In this document: positions 44,360 through 51,314 of the stretch, piece after piece
Numbering within the stretch: the stretch's first letter is position 1
How the letters are laid out: each line of letters starts with the position of its first letter
Assembly (NCBI RefSeq): GCF_000298315.2
Contig: NZ_AEYE02000013.1
Coordinates: 248,001-312,000 of the forward strand
Reading direction: 5' to 3'
Length of the DNA: 64,000 nt
Origin: Rhizobium grahamii CCGE 502
GTDB taxonomy: Bacteria; Pseudomonadota; Alphaproteobacteria; Rhizobiales; Rhizobiaceae
Translations under genes and position numbers: made by a program
Notes under the pieces: generated by a model
Database searches by the model: none
Told to the model about the DNA's origin: nothing
Seen by the model: the letters and a program-made list of their open reading frames with translations, nothing else

Positions 44360-44411
44360 AACGATACAGATCGGTAGTATTTATCTCACAACGATACAGG
44401 ACGGTATCGTT
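44360..44411. promoter_or_regulatory. TetR operators: perfect dyad plus half-matching copy
   Basis: AACGATAC (44390-44397) and GTATCGTT (44404-44411) form a perfect inverted repeat around AGGACG. A second copy, AACGATAC-AGATCG-GTAGTATT (44360-44381), starts 30 bp earlier with one good arm. A further half-site, GTATCGAT (44274-44281), lies close to the tetR start. Spacing and symmetry suit TetR dimers. Confidence 0.68.
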
Positions 44412-44466
44412 AAAAACTCGAGCGAGCCGAAAACTCGGCGCTATCGTCAACCAATGGGAGAAGAAA

Positions 44467-44994
44467 ATGACCGAAATCATTCATCACATCGGCGTTCAGC
44501 CGAAATCGAAGCGTATCGAAAGCATCCAGCATCTAGCAGAGACTTACGGGCGTACGGCAACGACAGCTGGCCTTTATGTATCGATTACTGTCATCTACGC
44601 TTGGTTCGGCGGCATGAAATTCACCGCTTACGAGGCGCAAGGCCTTGTGGATCTGGTTAGCAACAACCCGCTGGTAAGCTGGATGTACTCAATCCTGAGT
44701 GTGCGAGGTTTTTCGAGCTTCCTCGGCATACTCGAAATCAGCATTGGAGCACTTATAGCCGCGAGGCTTGTCAGCCCGGTTTACTCGCTGGTTGGAGGCG
44801 TGCTGTCATCTGGCCTGTTCGTCACCACTATCAGTTTCATGATTACAACCCCCGGCGTGGTCGTCCCGGAACTCGGTTTCCCCGCGATCTCGGTCGCACC
44901 AGGCCAGTTCCTTCTCAAGGACGTCGGTCTTCTAGCACTGTCGCTCTGGATTGCGATGGATTCCCTTATCGCGATCCGGTTCACGCGAACCTGA
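44467..44994 (+). CDS. DUF417 (YkgB/RclC-like) membrane protein
   Basis: The 175-residue protein has four hydrophobic segments and the family segments SITVIYAWFGGMKFTAYEAQGL, VDLVSNNPLVSWMY and GILEISIGALIAARL. DUF417 includes RclC, an inner-membrane protein of the reactive-chlorine response of E. coli. The divergent TetR gene with dyad operators indicates inducible expression. In the setting of nearby Ohr and OYE genes an oxidant/electrophile role is plausible but unproven. Confidence 0.87.
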   Translation: MTEIIHHIGVQPKSKRIESIQHLAETYGRTATTAGLYVSITVIYAWFGGMKFTAYEAQGLVDLVSNNPLVSWMYSILSVRGFSSFLGILEISIGALIAARLVSPVYSLVGGVLSSGLFVTTISFMITTPGVVVPELGFPAISVAPGQFLLKDVGLLALSLWIAMDSLIAIRFTRT

Positions 44995-45321
44995 GGGCCA
45001 ACGAGCTTTGCATACCAGCCTTCAAAGCGAGCGCCCCTCTTCGGGGCGTCGCCGTTCGCCCCGGGGGATTGTCCATCGCTTTGTTTCACGGGTTGTGATG
45101 AGAAGGATCTCGATACCGCGGAGAGATTTCCGGTAGCAAAGCGCCCCAACCTGCTCCACCAAGTCGCCTTGGAAAACCCTGTGCGCTTCAGCTTTGAGAA
45201 ATAGCTATCCGGCTGTTCCATTGCACAAACATGGCGTGGAGGCCGATTCGCGACAAGGCCTCCGCGCAAAGCCGGAACAGCCGAACATCAGACCGTCAGG
45301 ACAGAGAAAGATCGACCGACC
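44995..45321. other. Intergenic stretch with hairpins
   Basis: No gene is supported. Hairpins CGCCCC-TCTTC-GGGGCG (45032-45048) and GGAGGCC/GGCCTCC (45238-45263) lie after the DUF417 and VOC genes respectively. They may be terminators, without clear T-runs. Confidence 0.4.
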
Positions 45322-46005
45322 TTAGGTCGGCAAAGGCTCCCCTGTTTGTTCCCGTACCATGTATTCCGCATACCAGCTTGGCCAGCCTTCGTCGTGTTGC
45401 CCGGTCAGTTTCTCGTGTTCGCCATGGGCCTCCGATGCCCGTCGCAGCGCGGCCTCGAGTTCGCCAGAGGAGACGAAGGTCGCCCCGCCCTTGTCTATGC
45501 GTCCCGGCAAGCGATTCGTAACCTCCTGTAACAACCAACCGTTTCCGTCAGGATCACTGAACGAAGCGTAGGTCCGGTAGGTGCGGCGCTCCGGATCACG
45601 GCCGCGTACTCTCCGGCTGCCGAAAAGGTACGGCTCGTCGTTGCCCGTTTGCTCTTGTCCTGCATGAAACACTTCACTGACCCGCACACCGCGTGCCACC
45701 AGTTCCTCGCGCGCCGCGGTGATGTCGGAGACTATCAGGTATAGGCCCCGCGCGGAGCCGGCCGCAGCCGATGTGACATTCTTGCCGAAGATGATCGAAC
45801 ATCCCGAACCGGGCGGCGTGAACTGGATCACGCGCCAGTCGTTACCAGCGGTGTAGTCGCCGTCTAGCCGCCAGCCAAGGCTGGCGTAGAAGCTCTTGGC
45901 CCGATCGACGTCGGCAACGGGGATTACGACCACTTCCAGCTTCATGTCGACGCCGCGCACCACGGTAGGCTGTGAAGTTTCGCTACGAACCTCGGTATTA
46001 CTCAT
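45322..46005 (-). CDS. VOC-family protein with C-terminal extension
   Basis: The 227-residue protein has a glyoxalase/VOC domain (about residues 20-165: KLEVVVIPVADVDRAKSFYASLGWRL, then RTYASFSDPDGNGWLLQEV) and an extra tail of some 60 residues (GGATFVSSGELEAALRRASEAHGEHEKLTGQHDE) that looks like a helical YbaB-free add-on seen in many actinobacterial and rhizobial homologues. Function is not known. ATG 46005 is used because the next in-frame start upstream adds only a non-conserved decapeptide. Confidence 0.85.
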   Translation of the reverse strand: MSNTEVRSETSQPTVVRGVDMKLEVVVIPVADVDRAKSFYASLGWRLDGDYTAGNDWRVIQFTPPGSGCSIIFGKNVTSAAAGSARGLYLIVSDITAAREELVARGVRVSEVFHAGQEQTGNDEPYLFGSRRVRGRDPERRTYRTYASFSDPDGNGWLLQEVTNRLPGRIDKGGATFVSSGELEAALRRASEAHGEHEKLTGQHDEGWPSWYAEYMVREQTGEPLPT

Positions 46006-46086
46006 GTGGAGTCTCCTGGGTTGGATGAGCTGCAACGTGCGTATGTTCCCGACAGCTCTGGGGCGTTTTTGGGCGACACACCTACT

Positions 46087-46300
46087 TTACGCGGGCGGGT
46101 CGACCGTCACCTGAGGACACTTTCTCCTGAGAGAACCGATGCCCCTCATCTCGCGCGAACGCAGTCGAGGGGGCTTCCCCAACTGCTGCCGATAGTGCAC
46201 AGCAAATCGGCCGAGCTCGAAAAAGCCGAAGTTCATCGCGATCCCGGTTACGGCTGAGCCCGGTGGTGCCTCCAGAAGCTTCCGCCGTCCGGCGAACCAG
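46087..46300 (-). pseudogene. AraC-family regulator, C-terminal remnant
   Basis: Translating the minus strand without a start gives RRKLLEAPPGSAVTGIAMNF then GFFELGRFAVHYRQQLGKPP, ending at TAA 46087-46089. This is the second HTH of an AraC/XylS protein (consensus SVT.IA...GF..LGRFA..YR..FG..P). No start codon or N-terminal portion is present nearby, so it is a truncated remnant. Confidence 0.75.
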
Positions 46301-46509
46301 GGCGTTCAACTTCGCGCTCGACCTTGATGCTCCGGTTTCTCTCCCAGACATGACCTGCGAATTCCATGATCACGCCCCAAACCCTGAAACATGGGCCGGG
46401 ATTCTAGTCGGCGAGTTTCGTCAACACAACGATCCTTGAGTTGCGGGTGGCTAGTGGCCTTTCGTCGGCGTTCGAAAGAGTTTCGTGTCCGCCGGGGACG
46501 GCGGGCCAT

Positions 46510-46708
46510 CAGACCTTTCCGATTCAAAGCTCGGATGAGCAATTGACCGATCTGTCTGGCGAGGAGAAGGCAACCTACGAACAGCTCGCGCTCTTCTATA
46601 AACATGTCTACCACGCCTTCGGGCAGACATTTAGCGGCTTGGGGACAGCCGAAGCTCTTCACGGACGAGGTTCGGACAGGATTGCGAAGCCTGCGGAAAG
46701 CTAGCTGA
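46510..46708 (+). pseudogene. Epoxide hydrolase remnant (third copy)
   Basis: The piece encodes LSGEEKATYEQLALFYKHVYHAF, closely like LSDEERSSYDQLVFFYKHVYYAF of the gene at 49450. After 46626 it jumps frame to RHLAAWGQPKLF then TDEVRTGLRSLRK and stops at 46706-46708, matching the extreme C-terminus of the same paralogue. About 150 residues between are missing and the whole N-terminal half is gone. Confidence 0.85.
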
Positions 46709-46754
46709 AAATTCTCTGCGCGCATTGGCCCATACCCGCTGCGCGCAGAACAGG

Positions 46755-47645
46755 TCATGCCCTCGCGGCGCGAGGTGCCTTCCGATTGGTAAGGTAAACT
46801 CCGGCAACCACTATTACCGTTCCAAGGATCAATGGAGGGGTAAGAGGCTCTCCAAATGCGATAAGGGCCTGGACCGCTACCGTAGGCGGGCAGAGGTAGA
46901 TCAGGGACGCAGCGCGCGAAACCTGGCCCCGGCGGATCAAATAGAGAAGCAGGGCAATGCCGCCCACCGATATTCCGAACACCGACCAGGCAAGAGCAAG
47001 ATAGGTCTCTACGGCACCGTCGAACCGAAACGTCTCGAAGGTGAGCGCGAAGGGAACGGTAAGGGCCAATGCACCCAGATATTGCAACGTCGCGATTGCG
47101 GTCAGGTCACCAGTTTGAAGGTGTTTCTTCTGGTAGATTGTCCCGTAGGTGACAGAGAACATCGCAGCCAGGTTGACGGCGAGTGGAATGCCAGCATGGA
47201 GGAGATCGGACGCACCGGGTTGCATGAGCTTTGGTGAGATGGCCACAGCGATGCCAATGAAGCCAAGCGCCAGACCCGCCGTTTGTGACGGCCGCAACCG
47301 TTCGCCGATGAGGAAGCTGGCTGCCATTGCCGTCAGGAGCGGCTGCATTGCGGCAATGATGCCGGAGATGCCGGCCGGGACCCCGTGCGCCACCGCCCAC
47401 CAGACGCCCCCGAGATAGAAGCCGTGCAGGAAAACGCCGGAATAGACTGCTCGCCACGCCAACGCGCCCCTAGGCCATTTGGTCCTGATGGCGACGCAAA
47501 TAGCGAAGAAGGCGACAGCCGAAAGCGCATAGCGGATCGTGAGAAATGTGAAGGGCTCGGAGTGAAGCGCCGCGTACTTGGCGATGATCCAGCCGGTCGA
47601 CCACAGAAATACAAAAATGGCGGGAGCGAAACGGTCAAGGGTCAT
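46755..47645 (-). CDS. EamA/DMT-family transporter
   Basis: The 296-residue protein has ten hydrophobic segments in two EamA repeats, opening with MTLDRFAPAIFVFLWSTGWIIAKYA. Characteristic pieces are RYALSAVAFFAI, AMQPLLTAMAASFLIGERLRPSQTAGLALGFIGI and a second repeat ending ALIAFGEPLTPPLILGTVIVVAGVYL. Members export metabolites such as amino acids or purine derivatives. ATG 47645 starts directly at the first helix. The substrate is unknown. Confidence 0.88.
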   Translation of the reverse strand: MTLDRFAPAIFVFLWSTGWIIAKYAALHSEPFTFLTIRYALSAVAFFAICVAIRTKWPRGALAWRAVYSGVFLHGFYLGGVWWAVAHGVPAGISGIIAAMQPLLTAMAASFLIGERLRPSQTAGLALGFIGIAVAISPKLMQPGASDLLHAGIPLAVNLAAMFSVTYGTIYQKKHLQTGDLTAIATLQYLGALALTVPFALTFETFRFDGAVETYLALAWSVFGISVGGIALLLYLIRRGQVSRAASLIYLCPPTVAVQALIAFGEPLTPPLILGTVIVVAGVYLTNRKAPRAARA

Positions 47646-47727
47646 GAATATCTCTAATGTTCGAGAAACGTTCGTGGTCATAAATCTTTGGATTTTCGGC
47701 ATCTTAGGCCGATTTTTGATGCTCACT

Positions 47728-48759
47728 TCAGCGCGGCTGATGAGTATGCTTTTGTGCCTCGAGCAATGCGGCAGCGGCCGTGTACCCACCGCTCATCCCG
47801 TCCAGGAAGTGCAAGTGGGCGCCCCGAGCACCGGTCGGCACCAGGCAGGTCATCAGCGCGTGAGACTGACGATGCAGTCCGAAATAGACCTCGCCTCGTC
47901 CTTTTGCCGAGGTTAGGAGCGCTTCGATCTCCTCAATCTGCTCCGGCGTACAGTCAAGGGTCAGGCGAAGGACATCGTCGTACCTCCTGTAGTCCGAATT
48001 CAGAACGACGTCCGCCCACCCCTTTCCGCCAAGGTAGTCAGCGACGTCGTCGGTGATCACGACATCGTCGGGAACGGGGCGCGATGAGCCATCCCTCGCA
48101 CCGAGCGCGGTGAGCAATTGTCTTGCCAGCACGGTGAAGGTTTCCTGCCGCGTATGATCCTGCGGCTCGACAAGAAGGGAAAGGATATCTCCACGCTGAC
48201 TTGGGATGGGTGCCCACTCGCAAGTCAATCCTTTCAGATCGGGGGTTGTGTATTCCTCGCATGGCAGGAGCACGTGATTTCCAGCTTTGATATCCCTGTC
48301 AGCCCAGTTCAGCCCGCCGCCCGCAAACATGGTATACGTGGCTGTTTCCGATGCAGCAAACCGTGCGACCTTCACGTCACTTCCAGCCGCGCGTATGTCC
48401 CTGACTTTCACCAGGCCGATTCTGAGGTCGAGCCGCAGTTGATCGCGCGCATAGCCCGCGACGCGACGCAGGACGCCGATCGCGGTGTCTCTTACACCAG
48501 GGTCGAAAGCAAATGCTGCACCGTCGCCGCGAAACACGAATGGAAAGTCGAAGTTGCCGAAAGCATTGCCCAACGCTGCAATCGCCGACGCACCGGCGAA
48601 ATTCACATCCTTATAGTGCCCTCGGGCAATAGCTGAGGTTGAATCGACGACGTCGGTCACTCCGATCAGCCAGTCATCGGGTAAGGGCGTGTAGCTTGTC
48701 GTGTCCAGCAGTTCGGCGAAATCACGGCTGGCTTCGGGTGGTCGGTAAGCCTTGTCCAT
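47728..48759 (-). CDS. DUF3095 protein (nucleotidyl cyclase-like)
   Basis: The 343-residue protein matches DUF3095. Its first half has a cyclase-like VTDVVDSTSAIARGHYKDVNFAGA stretch and FVFRGDGAAFAF, resembling the metal-binding strands of class III cyclases; the second half contains DVVLNSDYRRYDDVLRLTLDC. Cyclase activity has not been shown to my knowledge, and some expected base-binding residues cannot be judged by eye. It is monocistronic, upstream in transcription of the EamA gene by 82 bp. Confidence 0.8.
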   Translation of the reverse strand: MDKAYRPPEASRDFAELLDTTSYTPLPDDWLIGVTDVVDSTSAIARGHYKDVNFAGASAIAALGNAFGNFDFPFVFRGDGAAFAFDPGVRDTAIGVLRRVAGYARDQLRLDLRIGLVKVRDIRAAGSDVKVARFAASETATYTMFAGGGLNWADRDIKAGNHVLLPCEEYTTPDLKGLTCEWAPIPSQRGDILSLLVEPQDHTRQETFTVLARQLLTALGARDGSSRPVPDDVVITDDVADYLGGKGWADVVLNSDYRRYDDVLRLTLDCTPEQIEEIEALLTSAKGRGEVYFGLHRQSHALMTCLVPTGARGAHLHFLDGMSGGYTAAAALLEAQKHTHQPR

Positions 48760-48825
48760 TGAATCCTCCTACATCAAGGTTTACCCACCTGGCCCACCAA
48801 AGCGGCAGACGAGGCGGGTTTCCGT

Positions 48826-49221
48826 TCAGATAAGGGTCGTCACGACATCGACATTGCCGTGTGTTGCCTTCGAGTACGGGCAGATGTTGTGGGCGTCATC
48901 CAGCAGCTCGGTTGCCACTGCAGGGTCGATGCCAGGAACGCTTACGTTGAGGCGAGCACTAAGGAAGTACGAACCTTCCTCAAGATTCAGGTCAATCTCG
49001 GCGTCAACCGCGACTCCGGCCGGAAGCTTGATGTGCTTCAGCGACGCCGCATACTCGATAGCGCCCATGTAGCAGGCGGACCAGGCGGCACCGAACAGGT
49101 TTTCTGCTGCCGGATGTGGCTGCTTCATCTTGATGTCCAGATGGCCATCGCTGCTGCGTGCGCCGCCATCGCGACCGTTTGTGTTGTGGGTCTTACCGGT
49201 GAAAAGAACCTTGTGTGTCAT
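48826..49221 (-). CDS. ohr: Organic hydroperoxide resistance protein
   Basis: The 131-residue Ohr/OsmC protein carries both catalytic cysteines: the peroxidatic Cys50 in FGAAWSACYM and the resolving Cys114 in NICPYSKAT, plus the N-terminal KTHNTNGRDGGARSSDG segment with the conserved Arg. It reduces lipid and organic hydroperoxides using lipoyl-type thiols. It is divergent from the epoxide hydrolase at 49450, across a 17-bp inverted repeat. No OhrR gene adjoins; control probably comes through that repeat. Confidence 0.92.
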   Translation of the reverse strand: MTHKVLFTGKTHNTNGRDGGARSSDGHLDIKMKQPHPAAENLFGAAWSACYMGAIEYAASLKHIKLPAGVAVDAEIDLNLEEGSYFLSARLNVSVPGIDPAVATELLDDAHNICPYSKATHGNVDVVTTLI

Positions 49222-49298
49222 GGCGAAACTCCTCTGTGTTGGTTGAGTGTCTGCACCGTTGTGCTGCCAACAGAGGTACTGCCGCACGACCGAAATCG

Positions 49299-49368
49299 CA
49301 CGTTAGGCGTTGTTAGACGTTGATTGATGCGGCCCTCCAACAAACAAGGATTAACAACGCCTAACGTG
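49299..49368. promoter_or_regulatory. Long inverted/direct repeat operator between ohr and epoxide hydrolase
   Basis: CACGTTAGGCGTTGTTA (49299-49315) is repeated as its exact reverse complement at 49352-49368, 36 bp apart. The left arm runs on as two direct decamers, GTTAGGCGTT and GTTAGACGTT (49302-49321). PhoB-type winged-helix proteins bind such tandem repeats, and one is encoded at 51315. Confidence 0.72.
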
Positions 49369-49449
49369 AGCGTCGGACCTCCTCGGCGTAGCTTTTAGGG
49401 CAGCACAAGGGTGCAGACTCTCAATCGCCATTTCTCGAGGAGAGAGACC

Positions 49450-50757
49450 ATGACCACCACCAGAACCGAAGTTATCGACGTGAACCGACGCCGGCTTTTA
49501 GGCGCCGCCGCAACTGGCGCCGCCGCACTCGGCATCGCAAACCTGTTCCCCGACCGCTCTATTGCAGCGAGCGACCCCGAAGCGATCCGCCCGTTCCGGG
49601 TCAACGTTCCAGAAGCTGATCTTGATGACCTACGTTATCGGCTGACCCATACCCGCTTGCCGGAGAAAGAAACGGTGAGCGACTTCTCGCAAGGGGTGCC
49701 GCTGAAGACCATCAAGCAGGTCTTGCGCCATTGGCGGACCGAGTATGATTGGCGCAAGGTCGAAGCCCGGATCAATGCCGTGCCGAACTTCCTCACGGAG
49801 ATCGATGGCCTGGATATCCACTTCATCCACGTTCGTTCGAAGCACGAAAACGCACTGCCGCTGATCGTGACGCACGGTTGGCCGGGCTCGATCGTCGAGC
49901 AGCTGAAGATCATTGGCCCTCTGACCGACCCGACTGCCTATGGAGGTGATGCCTCCGACGCGTTCCACGTCGTCATCCCGTCCATGCCAGGCTATGGCTT
50001 TTCCGGAAAGCCCGACGCCACCGGCTGGGGACCGGAGCGCATTGCGGCCGCATGGACTACCCTGATGCGTCGGTTGGGATACAAGAACTTCGTTGCCCAG
50101 GGCGGCGACTGGGGTGCAGTGGTCACCGACATGATCGGCGTACAAGCCCCACCCGAACTGCTCGGCATCCACACCAACATGCCCGGAGCAATTCCCGTGG
50201 AGATCAACAGCGCATCCTTTGCCGGCGCTCCAGCTCCGGAGGGCCTCTCCGACGAAGAGCGGAGCTCGTACGACCAGCTCGTCTTCTTCTACAAGCACGT
50301 GTACTACGCCTTCCTGATGGGAACGCGACCGCAGACGCTGACTGGATTGGCCGACTCTCCGATCGCCCTTGCGACATACATGCTCGATCACGATGCCCGG
50401 AGCCTTGAACTGATCGCGCGCTCCTTTGACGGCCAAAAAGAAGGTCTGAGCCCCGACGACGTACTCGACAACGTGACGCTGTTCTGGCTGACCAACACAG
50501 GTGTGTCGGCCGCTCGTCTCTATTGGGAAAACAAGCTCGCCTTCTTTGCGCCCAAAGGCGTCAAGGTACCTGTCGCGGTGAGTGTCTTCCCGGATGAGCT
50601 TTATCAGACGCCGCGCAAATGGGCCGAGGCCGCCTACCCCAACCTGATCCACTACAACAAGGTGGCAAAGGGCGGCCATTTCGCGGCCTGGGAACAGCCC
50701 AAGCTCTTTGTCGATGAAGTGCGGACCGGGTTCCGCAGCTTGCGGAAATCTGGCTGA
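49450..50757 (+). CDS. Tat-exported epoxide hydrolase (EHN family), second copy
   Basis: The 435-residue protein has a twin-arginine signal (NRRRLLGAAATGAAALGIANLF), the EHN domain (RPFRVNVPEADLDDLRYRLTHTRLPE) and the hydrolase core with HGWPGS, nucleophile Asp in GGDWGAVV and His in GGHFAAWEQP. It is clearly paralogous to the gene at 38997 (shared EIDGLDIHFIHVRSKH block). ATG 49450 follows GGAGAGAG. It is followed by the Ohr-like gene and the STAND regulator in the same direction. Confidence 0.92.
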   Translation: MTTTRTEVIDVNRRRLLGAAATGAAALGIANLFPDRSIAASDPEAIRPFRVNVPEADLDDLRYRLTHTRLPEKETVSDFSQGVPLKTIKQVLRHWRTEYDWRKVEARINAVPNFLTEIDGLDIHFIHVRSKHENALPLIVTHGWPGSIVEQLKIIGPLTDPTAYGGDASDAFHVVIPSMPGYGFSGKPDATGWGPERIAAAWTTLMRRLGYKNFVAQGGDWGAVVTDMIGVQAPPELLGIHTNMPGAIPVEINSASFAGAPAPEGLSDEERSSYDQLVFFYKHVYYAFLMGTRPQTLTGLADSPIALATYMLDHDARSLELIARSFDGQKEGLSPDDVLDNVTLFWLTNTGVSAARLYWENKLAFFAPKGVKVPVAVSVFPDELYQTPRKWAEAAYPNLIHYNKVAKGGHFAAWEQPKLFVDEVRTGFRSLRKSG

Positions 50758-50764
50758 CCACTTC

Positions 50765-50787
50765 AGGCGCGTGCACTGCGCGCGCCT
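50765..50787 (+). terminator. Hairpin between epoxide hydrolase and Ohr-like genes
   Basis: AGGCGCG (50765-50771) pairs with CGCGCCT (50781-50787) around a 9-nt loop, just after the stop codon and 24 bp before the next gene. It lacks a T-run, so it may be a message stabiliser or weak terminator. Confidence 0.35.
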
Positions 50788-50810
50788 CCCTCCTTCCCCG
50801 GGGTACGATC

Positions 50811-51218
50811 ATGCAACATGTGCATACTGCCAGGACAGAGACCATTGGCAGCCGAGAGAACGGCTTCGCCCGCAGCGCGGACGGTGCTCTTGATATCAGA
50901 CTTTCAAATCCTGCCGGCAATCGGCTCGGTACGAACCCGGAGCAGCTTGTCGCGATCGCCTGGTCAGCGAGTTTCGCCAGTTCGCTGAAACATGTCGCCG
51001 ACCTTAGGCGGATCAAGCTCCACGCAGATGTCAGGATATACGCCAATGTGGAGTTATCCTCGGACGACCGGGGATACGTCGTCGGCGTCCGCCTGGATAT
51101 CTACCTGCCAGGGCTGGATCGCGAGAGTGCATCGCTTTTGATTGAGGCGGCTCGGCATGAATGCCCATACTGCCGGGCAACACACGGCAACATCCGTGCC
51201 TTCTACAATCTCGTCTGA
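50811..51218 (+). CDS. Ohr/OsmC-family protein lacking the peroxidatic cysteine
   Basis: The 135-residue protein aligns with Ohr along its length: ENGFARSADGALDIRLSNP, the helix AIAWSASFASSLKHVADL and HECPYCRATHGN. The peroxidatic Cys (Cys50 of the neighbour) is Ser54 here. The resolving Cys118 is kept and a second Cys121 makes CPYC, where the usual sequence is CPYS. Normal Ohr chemistry should be impossible. It might be a sensor, an inactive partner, or an enzyme working through the CxxC pair. It precedes the STAND regulator by 97 bp. Confidence 0.85.
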   Translation: MQHVHTARTETIGSRENGFARSADGALDIRLSNPAGNRLGTNPEQLVAIAWSASFASSLKHVADLRRIKLHADVRIYANVELSSDDRGYVVGVRLDIYLPGLDRESASLLIEAARHECPYCRATHGNIRAFYNLV

Positions 51219-51314
51219 GTACTCGACGTGCGCAAACCGAATGCTGAGCCGCCATGGCTCCGAAGAAAGCGTTGGAGTATAACGAGCGCGGTGGAGGTGG
51301 TCAGGGGGAATGCC

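Noticed and set aside
50765-50787. Possible promoter element or attachment site at the GC-rich repeat
   Set aside because: It is a simple hairpin after a stop codon; there is no duplicate elsewhere and no integrase nearby.
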